A DNA stretch of 64,000 nucleotides from Burkholderia glumae LMG 2196 = ATCC 33617 (GTDB taxonomy: Bacteria > Pseudomonadota > Gammaproteobacteria > Burkholderiales > Burkholderiaceae): positions 186,001 through 250,000 of the forward strand of contig NZ_CP009435.1 in assembly GCF_000960995.1 (NCBI RefSeq). The letters run 5' to 3'. The notes below the pieces were generated by a model. It did no database searches. It saw nothing but the letters and a program-made list of their open reading frames with translations, and was not told the origin of the DNA. Below are positions 22,571 through 31,526 of this stretch, one piece after another (positions within the stretch are counted from its first letter, which is position 1; each line of letters opens with the position of its first letter). A program made the translations under genes and the position numbers.

Positions 22571-24232
22571 ATGTCCGCCCCGCCACAGACAGCCATGACC
22601 AGCAGGATGGAACAAGCAGCCATGCAGGAACCGAAGTACCACCCCCCCATCGAGGAAGTCGTCTTCGCCGACGATTTCCTGCGTGCGGAAGAGAACGCTC
22701 TGCCCGCAGTCTCGCCCGGAAACCGCAAATTCCTGCGCGCTTTCTTCGGTGTCGCGGCGTCGCGGCTGGGCTGGCGCGTTCGTGAAATCAGCCCGCAATC
22801 GCAAGGAGGCAAAATTCCGCTGGTCGACATCATGGCAGCCTTGGGCCTGCCCCGCAGCCCGCACGGCTGGGCCGCCGCCTGCACGGCCGACCTGGGCCGG
22901 GCGGCCGACCATTTGCACGAACTCACCCTGACCCCGGCCAGCCTCGTGATCGGCTGGGGCATGCCGCCGTCCGTGCTGCACTACATCGACCTCCAGGGCG
23001 CCGCGTTCATCGACGTGGAAATCCACGCGATCCGCTTCACCCGCGACCTGCATCTAGCGATGCGCACCAACGATGCCGGCATCCGGCTTGAACTCGAGCA
23101 GTTGCGCATCGACGAGGAGACGTTCTGGGGCGCCGCGGCGGGACTGCGCGGCCAATTCGCACGGCGCGGAAATGCCTTCATCGCGCGCCCCGATCTCAGC
23201 GTGGGCGTGTTCGTCGGCCAGATGGACATCGACCAGGCCGTGGTCGGCGACGGCCGCCTGATGGAGCCGAACGACTTCATCGAGTCCCTCGCGCAATGGG
23301 CGCGGCAGGTCGATCTGCTGGCCATATGCCCGCACCCCGCGCAGATCGACACGAGCCCGCTGCACCCGCTGCTCGACCGGATTCCCAACGCCACGCTCAT
23401 CAGCCGCCATACCTACAGCCTGCTATGCGCGGAAAACCTCGCGTTCGTCAGCGCGATCTCCTCGAGCGTGCTCGGGGAAGCACACTACCTGGGCTGCCAC
23501 GACATCCGCCAGTTGGCGGTCGACGATCGCAATGACGCCAGCCGGCTGCCGGCCGCCTGCTCGCCGTGGATTCCGGTCTGGTCCGAAGTCGCCAGCCTTC
23601 GCTCGCTGGATGCGTTCTCGAAGGCACGGCAAGGCAAAACGGTTCCTCCGTCACCGGTCACCGGCAGGCCCTCGGCCTTCCCCGACGACATGCTCAACAC
23701 CATCTTCGGCTATCGCTGGGGCTTCGATCCGGCCGCCAGCGGTCTGCCCGATTTGCCCACGCTCGCCCCGGGAGCGTCGCTGAGCCTCGCCGTCAATACG
23801 CCCGGCGCGGCGAGCATCGGGTTCGCGCACGGCTGGCACTGGCCCGAGCCCTGGGGCGTCTGGAGCGCCGAGCCGCGCGCCTGCCTGGCCGTACTGCTGG
23901 AAGACATCGAGCCGGGCGCCGGCTATGAACTGGCGCTGTACGGCCATCCGTGGGCGCCGGCCGGCGCCACGCCACCCGCCATACGCCTCGTGGTCAACGG
24001 CCGCGAGTGCCAGTTGCGCTCCAGCCAGGAAGACGGCATGGAATGGGCCATCCAGCTCGACACCCACGCCCTGGAGCGCCGCCTGCTCCTGATTACCGCC
24101 GAAGTGCGCGGCGCGCTGCGGGCCTGCGACGTGGGGGGCGCCCCGACCGACACGCGCGTGCTCGGGCTTGGGCTGCGATACCTCACGCTACGGAAAATCG
24201 TGCCCACCGGACCGGAACCCGAGCCTGCATAG
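22571..24232 (+). CDS. Surface-polysaccharide type protein, glycosyltransferase-like
   Basis: 553 residues; the start is uncertain among several ATGs (22571, 22595 and two more). The N-terminal part (about 40-350) has the look of capsule/LPS biosynthesis proteins related to Kdo transferases: LVIGWGMPPSVLHYIDLQG, FIDVEIHAIRFTRDLHLAMRTND, and DLLAICPHP. The C-terminal 150 residues form a beta-sandwich with WHWPEPWGVWSAEPRA, a pattern seen as an accessory domain on O-antigen and capsule glycosyltransferases. No signal peptide. No other polysaccharide genes are near, and it sits just past the island, so it may itself have been transferred. Confidence 0.5.
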   Translation: MSAPPQTAMTSRMEQAAMQEPKYHPPIEEVVFADDFLRAEENALPAVSPGNRKFLRAFFGVAASRLGWRVREISPQSQGGKIPLVDIMAALGLPRSPHGWAAACTADLGRAADHLHELTLTPASLVIGWGMPPSVLHYIDLQGAAFIDVEIHAIRFTRDLHLAMRTNDAGIRLELEQLRIDEETFWGAAAGLRGQFARRGNAFIARPDLSVGVFVGQMDIDQAVVGDGRLMEPNDFIESLAQWARQVDLLAICPHPAQIDTSPLHPLLDRIPNATLISRHTYSLLCAENLAFVSAISSSVLGEAHYLGCHDIRQLAVDDRNDASRLPAACSPWIPVWSEVASLRSLDAFSKARQGKTVPPSPVTGRPSAFPDDMLNTIFGYRWGFDPAASGLPDLPTLAPGASLSLAVNTPGAASIGFAHGWHWPEPWGVWSAEPRACLAVLLEDIEPGAGYELALYGHPWAPAGATPPAIRLVVNGRECQLRSSQEDGMEWAIQLDTHALERRLLLITAEVRGALRACDVGGAPTDTRVLGLGLRYLTLRKIVPTGPEPEPA

Positions 24233-24659
24233 GCCGGGCTCGCCGACATAGACAGCCCCGGTGCCGCCTCACACGACAATACCGATCGATCAACCGGCGG
24301 TTCGGTACATCCACGGCCGCATGGCCGGTTGCCCCGGCGAGTCATGGGTAGGAAGGCTGCCAGGCGCGTCACGGCGCACTCGGCGCGATGATCCGGCCGC
24401 TGGCGATTTCGCCGCGACACCTATCTCGGTCAGGCGATGCCGCCCACCGCCGCCGCGCCGGCCGAGCGACGAGCGGCGGTATGGCGGCCATGTGTCAAGC
24501 CGGCGGCCTGCCCCGCTTCATATGGCGCAGCCGACTATCCTTGTGCGGATAAATTGGTGGTGCCGAAGCGCCGGACGCGCCGAGAATCGATGCGATCGAC
24601 AACCGCCGGCCCGGCCGCGCGCCCGATGGCGGCGGGCGCCGGCCTCATCACACGACACC
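24233..24659. other. Intergenic region upstream of the peptide-binding protein
   Basis: About 430 nt. The frame of the next gene stays open through most of it, but has no credible start or signal peptide there. No hairpin or promoter is convincing. Confidence 0.4.
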
Positions 24660-26318
24660 ATGCCACTCGATCTGTTCCGCGCCCGCCTCGCGCCAGCGCG
24701 AAGCCGGGCCTGCGCCTTGCTGATGCCCCTCGTCGCGGCCGCCGCGCTCGCCATGACCCTGGCGCCGCCAGTCGCCGGCGCCACGCCGCGCGGCACGCTG
24801 GTGTTCTGCAGCGAAGGCAGCCCGGCCGGCTTCGATCCGGGCCAGCACACCACCAGCACCGACTTCGACGCCAGCACGTACACGGTCTACAACGAACTCG
24901 TGCAGTTTCGCAACGGCACGCTCGATCTCGAACCGGGGCTCGCGACGGGTTGGGAAAGCTCGGCGGACCAGCGCGTCTACACGTTCCACCTGCGCCGCGG
25001 GGTGAAATTCCAGACCACGCCCTGGTTCCATCCGACACGCGAGTTCAACGCCGACGACGTCCTGTTCACGTTCAACCGCATGCTCGATCCGCAGTTGTCG
25101 TTTCGCCGTGCCTACCCGACGAGCTTCCCGTACTTCAGCGACCTCGGATTCGACCGCAACATCGTGCGCATCGAAAAGCTCGACGGCAACACGGTGCGCT
25201 TCCATCTCAGGACGCCCGACGTGATCTTCGCGCGCAACCTGGCGATGAGCTTCGCATCGATCCTGTCGGCCGAGTATGCCGCGCAACTGAGCGCGCGCCA
25301 CCGCGAGGCCGACATCAACCAGTTGCCGGTGGGCACGGGGCCGTTCGTGTTCCGCTCCTACCAGAAGGACTCGCTGATCCGCTACGACGCGAATCCCGAT
25401 TACTGGCGGCCCCAGGACGTCCGACTCGCGCATCTGGTATTCGCGATCACCCCCGATCCAGGCGTGCGCATCCAGAAGCTCGCGAGCGGCGAATGTCAGG
25501 TCTCGGTGTTTCCACGTCCGGCGGACCTCGAGGCCGTCAAGCGCAATCCCGCGCTGAAGCTCGTCTCGGGCGTCGGCTTCAACGTCGGCTTTCTCGCCTA
25601 CAACACGCAGCACGCGCCGCTCGATCGCGTCGAGGTGCGCCGCGCGCTCGACATGGCGATCGACAAGCCGGCCATCATCGAGGCGGTGTTCGGAGGCAAC
25701 GCGCGGGTCGCGACCAATCCGATGCCGCCAGCGCAGTGGTCCTACAACCCGGCCTTGAAGGACGCGCCGCATGACCCGGCCGCCGCGCGCGCGCTGCTCG
25801 CGAAGGCGGGCCTCGCGAGCGGCTTCGACCTGACGCTGTGGGCCATGCCGGTGCAGCGCCCCTACAATCCGAACGCGCGGTTGATGGCGCAGATGATTCA
25901 GCAGGATTGGGCGAAGATCGGCGTGCGCGCACGGATCGTGAGCTACGAATGGGGTGAATACAACCGCCGCGCCAAGCAGAACGGCGAACACGACGCGCTG
26001 CTCTACGGCTGGTCGGGCGACAACGGCGACCCCGACAACTGGCTCGGCGCGCTGCTCGGCTGCGCCGCCGTCCACGGCGGCAACGTCTCGAAATGGTGCG
26101 ATCCGGCGTTCGACGCGCTGATCACCAAGGCGCGCGCCGAGCCCGACCTGAAGGCGCGCACGGCACGCTACGAGCAGGCGCAGGTGATCTTCAAGCAGCA
26201 GGTGCCGTTCACGCCGATCGCGCATTCGATCGTCTCGCTGCCGGCCTCGAAGCGCGTCGAGGGGCTGGTGTTCTCACCGCTCGGCAGCCACCGGTTCGAC
26301 GGCGTCTCGCTGCGCTAG
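24660..26318 (+). CDS. ABC transporter substrate-binding protein, dipeptide type
   Basis: 552 residues. A signal peptide (SRACALLMPLVAAAALAMTL, cut after the Ala-rich GATPRG region) precedes an SBP family 5 fold: TLVFCSEGSPAGFDPG, the central FNADDVLFTFNRML, LPVGTGPFVFRSYQKDS and WSGDNGDPDNWLG. It resembles DppA and would bind peptides (or heme, as some DppA proteins do) in the periplasm. The start at 24660 is fixed by the signal peptide. No permease or ATPase genes follow, so it depends on a transporter encoded elsewhere. A perfect 10-bp hairpin follows the stop. Confidence 0.9.
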   Translation: MPLDLFRARLAPARSRACALLMPLVAAAALAMTLAPPVAGATPRGTLVFCSEGSPAGFDPGQHTTSTDFDASTYTVYNELVQFRNGTLDLEPGLATGWESSADQRVYTFHLRRGVKFQTTPWFHPTREFNADDVLFTFNRMLDPQLSFRRAYPTSFPYFSDLGFDRNIVRIEKLDGNTVRFHLRTPDVIFARNLAMSFASILSAEYAAQLSARHREADINQLPVGTGPFVFRSYQKDSLIRYDANPDYWRPQDVRLAHLVFAITPDPGVRIQKLASGECQVSVFPRPADLEAVKRNPALKLVSGVGFNVGFLAYNTQHAPLDRVEVRRALDMAIDKPAIIEAVFGGNARVATNPMPPAQWSYNPALKDAPHDPAAARALLAKAGLASGFDLTLWAMPVQRPYNPNARLMAQMIQQDWAKIGVRARIVSYEWGEYNRRAKQNGEHDALLYGWSGDNGDPDNWLGALLGCAAVHGGNVSKWCDPAFDALITKARAEPDLKARTARYEQAQVIFKQQVPFTPIAHSIVSLPASKRVEGLVFSPLGSHRFDGVSLR

Positions 26319-26340
26319 CACCGCCAAGGCCATGGAGCGG

Positions 26341-26366
26341 CGCCGGTCCGGCGCATTCCGGACCGG
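26341..26366 (+). terminator. Hairpin after the peptide-binding protein gene
   Basis: GCCGGTCCGG and CCGGACCGGC form a perfect 10-bp stem around CGCATT, 22 nt after the stop. There is no T-run, so it may act as an mRNA-end stabiliser or weak terminator between convergent genes. Confidence 0.5.
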
Positions 26367-26415
26367 CCGCTACGGCCGGAGCGCACGGCCGGCAGATGCC
26401 GCCGCACGGGGTCGC

Positions 26416-26967
26416 TCACGCATCCTCGTCCTTCACCTTGCCGTCCTTGATCGTGTTCAGCATTTCCTGCCCGATGCCCTCGATGGACCTCAGCATGTGC
26501 CATGTCATCATCCGCTGGCCGAGCGCCAGACTGCTCGCGCCGGCGAGTTCACCGCCGAGTCCCGGCGTCGGGAACTGCATCACGGCGCCATTGAGTCTCG
26601 GCATCGGGTTGTCCCCGGTCGACATCAAACTCAGCCGGTCCATCGACGCCTGATCCTGAAGCATCGAGAAATGACGGATCACGGCGTCCAACGCGTCCGC
26701 CCGGCCGGCGGCAGCCGCTGCAACCGGCCGGCTGTCCGGGCGGCGCGCGGCGAAGCTGCCCGGCATGTGCTGCGGCGGCCCGGCATGACCGTTGCGACGC
26801 GGCGCGGCCGGGCCGCCCGCCTGCGAGGCGGCGGAAGCCTGGCTGGTATCGGGCAACGCAGTGGCGCCGGACGGCGCGGCGGACGGGTGAACGGGGGGCC
26901 ACCATGGGGATGAACTCGTCGGGTCGGATGGGGCTCGACCGATTACATAGCAATCAGCCTGCGCCAT
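26416..26967 (-). CDS. Hypothetical protein
   Basis: 183 residues from ATG 26967 (an upstream start gives an Arg-rich extension). The first 90 are Pro/Ala/Gly-rich and disordered; the last 90 look folded (DAVIRHFSMLQDQASMDRL, LALGQRMMTWHMLRSIEGIG). This layout of a disordered N-terminus and a helical tail is seen in secreted or chaperone-dependent proteins, but no family is recognised and no signal peptide is present. Confidence 0.5.
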   Translation of the reverse strand: MAQADCYVIGRAPSDPTSSSPWWPPVHPSAAPSGATALPDTSQASAASQAGGPAAPRRNGHAGPPQHMPGSFAARRPDSRPVAAAAAGRADALDAVIRHFSMLQDQASMDRLSLMSTGDNPMPRLNGAVMQFPTPGLGGELAGASSLALGQRMMTWHMLRSIEGIGQEMLNTIKDGKVKDEDA

Positions 26968-27076
26968 CCCCCGGCTCGCGAAGCCGCCAATCGAATTCCG
27001 AATCTCCGCCTGATTCGTGCGGCGCACGGCGCACCGCGCCGGCTTACGCACAGGGGCCGGGCGCCCGCGCCAGTGC

Positions 27077-27457
27077 TCAGCGGCCGCGCGGCGGCGCCCC
27101 GCTCGCGCCGTTCCAGAGGAACAGCCCCGCCATCAGGCACAGGAACACGGGCAGCGACCAGATGTCGGCGTCAAAGTCGATTTCCACGCTGCCGTCAGGG
27201 TCGTCCGCGAGATAACGCACCGGCACGCGCTCCCCGGCCGCGAGCGAGCGCCAGGTGCCGATCGCGCGCCGATAATGCCGGCCGTCCGCCGCCTCGAACA
27301 CGATTTCGGGATGGTGAGCGCCCGCCAGCAGACGCACCACGGTGCCGGTCGTGACGGCCGACGCCGCGGAGAACTCAGCGGTCCGGTAGACGCTCGACGC
27401 CGCCGCGAGCGCCAGGACCAAGCCGATCGCAATCAGCAGATAGTTCGGATGCCTCAT
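27077..27457 (-). CDS. DUF3592-type membrane protein
   Basis: 126 residues with a transmembrane helix at each end (YLLIAIGLVLALAAASSVY and WSLPVFLCLMAGLFLWNGA). Between them is a small beta domain (GTVVRLLAGAHHPEIVFEAA, GERVPVRYLADDP) typical of DUF3592 proteins. Function is unknown; the inner membrane is the expected location. Confidence 0.75.
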   Translation of the reverse strand: MRHPNYLLIAIGLVLALAAASSVYRTAEFSAASAVTTGTVVRLLAGAHHPEIVFEAADGRHYRRAIGTWRSLAAGERVPVRYLADDPDGSVEIDFDADIWSLPVFLCLMAGLFLWNGASGAPPRGR

Positions 27458-27568
27458 CGCCCCTCCCGAAAAGAACGCCGCTCCGCCGTGCGGCTCATGC
27501 GAAAATCACGATTTTGCCGCGCCCGGCGCGGCCCATGCCATTCAGCTATCAGCCTCGGGAGCTTCTTC

Positions 27569-27838
27569 ATGAACGTCAACGAACAAATCGCCGCGCTAAC
27601 CGCCGCCGAACTGCAGACGGCAGGCGCCGGCCAGGCCACCGCGATCGCGCTGACGGTGCTGCTGCGCCATCTGTGTTCGCCGCAGCTGGCGCAACTGCTG
27701 TCGTCGGCCTTCGAGAACCACGAAGCGGTGATGCTGCAATCGCCGTGGCCGGAGCAGATGCTGCACTCGTACAAAGCCACGCGCCGCCTGCTCGAAGGCG
27801 CGGCCGGCGTCGAGCCGCAGGGCGACGGCGCCCCCTGA
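27569..27838 (+). CDS. Hypothetical protein
   Basis: 89 residues; ATG 27569 has GGGAG eight nt upstream. Mostly helical (TAIALTVLLRHLCSPQLAQLL). Acidic C-terminus. It is divergent from the DUF3592 gene and upstream of another small membrane protein. No family is recognised. Confidence 0.6.
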   Translation: MNVNEQIAALTAAELQTAGAGQATAIALTVLLRHLCSPQLAQLLSSAFENHEAVMLQSPWPEQMLHSYKATRRLLEGAAGVEPQGDGAP

Positions 27839-27959
27839 CGCTCGTGCCGGGCGCCGCGCCTTGCGCAGTGCGGCGCTTTGCTGCGATGATGAATGCGGTC
27901 GCTCGCCGCGCGTCCGACCGCCGCCATTTCCGCGCCCTCTATTTCCGCTGTCGCCGACG

Positions 27960-28169
27960 ATGCCCACCGAACCCGACAAACCGCGCCGCCTGTCGACCCG
28001 CACGCTCAACCTGATCGCCGTGCTCGCCGGCATCGCCACGTTCGCGATCGGCGCCGCCTGGGTAATCTATAGCTACCTCGTCGACCGTGAAGCGCCCTAC
28101 TTCGCGATTCCGCTGGTGTTCTCGGTGCCCGTGATCGTCGCCATCGCCATCCGCAGCATCTGGGACTGA
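27960..28169 (+). CDS. Small inner-membrane protein
   Basis: 69 residues with two predicted transmembrane helices (LIAVLAGIATFAIGAAWVIY and FAIPLVFSVPVIVAIAI). No family is recognised. It lies 94 nt before pbpG, and the two may be co-transcribed. Confidence 0.6.
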   Translation: MPTEPDKPRRLSTRTLNLIAVLAGIATFAIGAAWVIYSYLVDREAPYFAIPLVFSVPVIVAIAIRSIWD

Positions 28170-28263
28170 CGCCTGCGCCGGCGGCCGCGCGCGAATCTTT
28201 TTGCGCGCGACCGGTCATACGCGCGACGCGACCAGTTCAACCCGCTCCCTCGCCGTATTCAGA

Positions 28264-29454
28264 ATGACCCAGCACCCGATCACCCGTCTGTTCCGAGTTT
28301 CCCTGCCGTTGCGGCGCCCCCTCGTGCTGCTGACGATCGCGCTGGCGGCCGTCCTGCTGCCGGACGCCGCAACGGCCGCGCCCACCTCGCGCACCTGCGC
28401 GAAAGCCCACGGCGCGCACCGCGCGCGCTGCACGGTGCGCCCCGCCAGGCACGCCAAGCCGGCACGGCACGCGAAGGCGCGCCGCAAGCCGCGCCGCCGC
28501 GCGGCGCCCACGCACGGCGCCGTCTCGCACGAGCGGCAGCATCGCCAGCGCGCGACGCGCGCGAGAACCGCGAGGCGCAAGCCGCATCGGCCCGTCGGCC
28601 AGCCGCGGCATACCGCAAGGCACGCGCATGTGCCGCCGGCGCCGCTCACCGCGAGCACCGTCAGCAGCGCCAAACCGCAGTTGCTCGCGAGTTGCGGCTA
28701 CACGCCGGCCACCCGGCGCCTGCTGCATTCCCAGGCGATCTACGTGATCGACGAGCGCAGCGGCACGGTGCTGCTCGAACGCCATGCGAACCGGATCAAG
28801 CCGATCGCATCGGTCTCGAAGCTGATGACGGCGGTGGTCTCGCTCGATCGGCACGTGCCGCTCACCCACCGGCTGCGCGTCTCCGTCAGCGATCGCGACA
28901 CGATCAAGTTCACCGGTTCCCGCCTGAAGGTCGGCTCGGTGCTGTCGCGGCGCGACATGCTGCACATCGCGCTGATGTCGTCGGAGAACCGCGCGGCGGC
29001 GGCGCTCTCGCGCGACTATCCGGGCGGGCGGCCGGCCTTCATCGCCGCGATGAACCGCAAGGCGCGCATGCTCGGCATGACGAACACGCGTTTCGTCAAC
29101 GCAACGGGGCTCTCGCCCCAGAACGTCTCGACGGCCCGCGACCTGGCCCGCCTACTGTCGGCCGCAGCCCGCTACCCGGCGATCCGCACGTTCTCGACCG
29201 ACCACGCGCAGGTCGTGCATCCCGGCCGCGGACAACTGAGCTACGTGAATTCGAACGCGCTCGTCCGCGGCGGCGACACGCGGATCCGGCTGCAGAAGAC
29301 CGGCTTCATCAACGAGGCAGGCCACTGCCTCGTGATCCGCTACCGCATCGGCGCTCGACCCGTGGACGTGGTGCTGCTCGACGCCCCGGGGCCGCGCGAC
29401 CATGTCGCCGACGCGATCCGCATCCGCAACTGGCTGGCCTGCTCGCTACGCTAG
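28264..29454 (+). CDS. pbpG: D-alanyl-D-alanine endopeptidase/carboxypeptidase PbpG
   Basis: 396 residues, peptidase family S11. A signal peptide (PLVLLTIALAAVLLPDAATA) is followed by about 100 residues extremely rich in Arg, His and Ala, then the penicillin-binding fold with SxxK (SVSK, about 182), SxN (SEN, about 238) and KTG (QKTGF, about 343). It trims or cleaves peptidoglycan cross-links in the periplasm. The basic linker is unusual; it may hold the enzyme near the anionic wall or LPS. The start at 28264 is set by the signal peptide. Confidence 0.92.
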   Translation: MTQHPITRLFRVSLPLRRPLVLLTIALAAVLLPDAATAAPTSRTCAKAHGAHRARCTVRPARHAKPARHAKARRKPRRRAAPTHGAVSHERQHRQRATRARTARRKPHRPVGQPRHTARHAHVPPAPLTASTVSSAKPQLLASCGYTPATRRLLHSQAIYVIDERSGTVLLERHANRIKPIASVSKLMTAVVSLDRHVPLTHRLRVSVSDRDTIKFTGSRLKVGSVLSRRDMLHIALMSSENRAAAALSRDYPGGRPAFIAAMNRKARMLGMTNTRFVNATGLSPQNVSTARDLARLLSAAARYPAIRTFSTDHAQVVHPGRGQLSYVNSNALVRGGDTRIRLQKTGFINEAGHCLVIRYRIGARPVDVVLLDAPGPRDHVADAIRIRNWLACSLR

Positions 29455-29491
29455 CACCGCGCCTGCCGTGGCTTCATCGGCGGCGGCGCGC

Positions 29492-30031
29492 TCAACGCAC
29501 CACCGCGCGCCCGACCTCGTTGGACCCCTGCCAGAGCCGGTAGCGCACCTCATAGCCGTCGGGCACGTAGACGACCACCGGCAGGCGGCTGTTGTAACGC
29601 AGCAAAAAACCGTCGCCGCGGCCGATCACGAACGCCGACTGCGGCGTGGCCGACGGCGCGCAGGCCATTTTGGTGGCGGCCACCGGGCCGATGTCGGTCA
29701 CGCGGTAGTACGGATAGCCCGAGCCCGGCAAGGTGTCGTGCTGCAAGCGCGCCGGAAAGAAATGGACGTTGCAATCGGTCGGCATCGTCTTGCCGACGAT
29801 CACCTGCACGCGCAGGTCGTCCTCGAGTTCGGCCGGCGGCAGCGAGATCACCGCGCGCTGCATGCCGGGCTGCGGAGCCGGGAACATTTTCAGATCGGCG
29901 GCGGCCGCCGCCGCAGCCGGTGCCGACGCGGCGGCGCCCGAAGCAACGGACTGCGCGGACGCCAGATGCGCGCCGCCGAGCGACACCACGGCCGCGGTAA
30001 ATACGAGGGACAGCCGGAACGAACGACGCAT
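29492..30031 (-). CDS. eco: Ecotin, periplasmic serine protease inhibitor
   Basis: 179 residues with a signal peptide (FRLSLVFTAAVVSLGGAHLASA) and an Ala-rich spacer before the ecotin domain. The two conserved Cys (Cys87 in TDCNVHFF and Cys124 in TKMACAPS) are present, as are LLRYNSRLPVVVYVPDGYEVRYRLW and the closing NAVVR-like GRAVVR. In E. coli the reactive bond follows Met84; here the aligned P1 residue is Lys121 (ATKMAC). The ATG at 30031 has AGGAG at 6 nt. Ecotin blocks trypsin-like and elastase-like proteases of hosts and competitors. Confidence 0.92.
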   Translation of the reverse strand: MRRSFRLSLVFTAAVVSLGGAHLASAQSVASGAAASAPAAAAAAADLKMFPAPQPGMQRAVISLPPAELEDDLRVQVIVGKTMPTDCNVHFFPARLQHDTLPGSGYPYYRVTDIGPVAATKMACAPSATPQSAFVIGRGDGFLLRYNSRLPVVVYVPDGYEVRYRLWQGSNEVGRAVVR

Positions 30032-30275
30032 ACGGATCTCCTGTTTGACGAATCGGGCAAGTGGATCGAATCGGTTGAAACCGGTTGAAACGGGCGAGCC
30101 GCCCGGGAACCTGCGCCGGCGCGCGCCGCGGGCCGCCCGAACTCTCCACGGCGGTGGCGCCTGGCGGCCCGCCCGAGTGGCGCGCCAACTTACGCGATTG
30201 TAATCTCCCGACACAATTGCTCCCGAACTCGCCGAAGCCGCACCCTTCCTATCATCAGCACTCTGGAGACTCATC

Positions 30276-30731
30276 ATGCTGAGACGGATCGGAATCCTCG
30301 GAATCGCCGCCGCGCTGGCTGGCTGCGTCGCCGTACCCGACGGCGGCTATGGCTATTCGCAACCCTACTACACGAATGGCTATGCCGACAGCTATGGCTA
30401 TGGCGGCGGGGGCTACGCGCCCGTCTACGGCACCGTCAACATCTGGGGCGGCGGGGGTGGCTATCGCGACCACGGCTGGCGCGACCGCGGCGACTGGCGT
30501 GGCCGCGGCGGCGACTGGCACGATCGTGGCGGCTGGCATGGCGGCGGCTGGCGCGGCGGGGGTGGCAACGGCGGCGGTGGCAACGGCGGCGGCGGCTGGC
30601 GCGGTGGTGGTCCCGGTGGTGGTCCCGGTGGTGGTCCCGGTGGTGGTCCCGGTGGTGGTCCCGGTGGTGGTCCCGGCGGCTGGCCCGGCGGGCACGGCGG
30701 CGGCGGGCGCGGCGCAGGGCATGGCCACTAG
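30276..30731 (+). CDS. Glycine-rich lipoprotein
   Basis: 151 residues. A short signal with a lipobox (IAAALAGC, Cys17) is followed by a Gly/Tyr/His/Trp-rich body (GGYGYSQPYYTNGYADSYG, GWRDRGDWRGRGG) and six perfect GGGP repeats near the end. Low-complexity surface lipoproteins of this kind are common in Burkholderia. No enzymatic domain is visible. It starts 244 nt from, and divergent to, the ecotin gene, sharing its upstream region. Confidence 0.72.
   Translation: MLRRIGILGIAAALAGCVAVPDGGYGYSQPYYTNGYADSYGYGGGGYAPVYGTVNIWGGGGGYRDHGWRDRGDWRGRGGDWHDRGGWHGGGWRGGGGNGGGGNGGGGWRGGGPGGGPGGGPGGGPGGGPGGGPGGWPGGHGGGGRGAGHGH
30603..30674 (+). repeat. Six perfect 12-bp tandem repeats (GGTGGTGGTCCC)
   Basis: Six identical units in frame encode GGGP. 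Synonymous codons are identical in every unit, although Gly codons elsewhere in the gene vary. This points to recent expansion. Unit gain or loss would change the lipoprotein by four residues without a frameshift. Confidence 0.9.
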
Positions 30732-30875
30732 CCCGGCTGACGAAGCCGGCAATCGCGGGCGAAGCCGGCCGCTCCGCGCGCCGGCAGCACGGGATTTGCA
30801 ACTGGTTGTATCGCCAACCGGAAGGCGGATTGCATCGGTCACGCCTCGCGGCGCCGGCTCATCCCGCGTCGCGCA

Positions 30876-30917
30876 AAAAAAAGCGCCCGCCCGGCGGTGC
30901 CGGTGCGGGCGCTTTTC
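30876..30917. terminator. Strong bidirectional terminator
   Basis: AAAAAAAAGCGCCCGC and GCGGGCGCTTTT flank a short GC-rich loop. There is an A-run on one side and a T-run on the other, so it can stop transcription of both the convergent lipoprotein gene and the following minus-strand gene. Confidence 0.8.
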
Positions 30918-30982
30918 ATATTCTGCCTAGCTGAATACCACGCGCCGCCGTCGCCGCCGCCAGGGCGGCGCGCGGCGCTTGC

Positions 30983-31330
30983 TCACCATCCCTGTTGCGG
31001 ATAGTAGTCGGGGGCCGGCTGCGGGCCACAGGCCACGTAGGCATTGCGGTAGCCGTCATAGCAGGTGCCTGGCGGCGGGCCGGCATAAGTCTGCTGGTAC
31101 TGATACTGCGCGGGCTGCTGATACACGGGCTGATAGGCCGGCGCCGCGTAGGCCGGCTCGGGCGTCAAGGCCGACGAGACGATCGCGCCGAGCACGGCGC
31201 CCCCGATCAGCGCACCGACCACCGCGCCGCCCCCGCCGTGATCGTGCCAGCGCCCATGAGCGGAAGCCGGGCCGGCGGCGACGAGCGTCCCGGCGGCCAC
31301 CAGCACTGCGACGATTTTCTTGTTGATCAT
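30983..31330 (-). CDS. Secreted glycine-zipper protein
   Basis: 115 residues from ATG 31330 (GGAGAG at 5 nt). A signal peptide (IVAVLVAAGTLVAAGPASA) is followed by GAVVGALIGGAVLGAIVSSAL, a glycine-zipper membrane-inserting segment. A Tyr/Gln/Pro-rich tail then contains two Cys. Probably a small outer-envelope protein; function unknown. Confidence 0.72.
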   Translation of the reverse strand: MINKKIVAVLVAAGTLVAAGPASAHGRWHDHGGGGAVVGALIGGAVLGAIVSSALTPEPAYAAPAYQPVYQQPAQYQYQQTYAGPPPGTCYDGYRNAYVACGPQPAPDYYPQQGW

Positions 31331-31526
31331 GATGCTCTCCACTCGAAGTGGTACGTGATGGAGCGAATTGTGGGATGCGCTCGCCGTAACAGGTGCAGCA
31401 AGTGGTAACGCCCGGTTACGGGCACTTGATGCGCGCCACGAGCGCTGCGCGGCGGTCGCATGCTAGGATTTTCGAACACCGCGACGAAGCGACGCAACGC
31501 CCACCCGGGACCGCCACGCCTTCATC

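Noticed and set aside
24437..25774. 445-codon plus-strand frame overlapping the peptide-binding protein
   Set aside because: Out-of-frame Arg/Ala-rich translation of a recognised gene.
30603..30674. Repeats considered as a CRISPR array
   Set aside because: Units are adjacent with no spacers and encode GGGP in frame.
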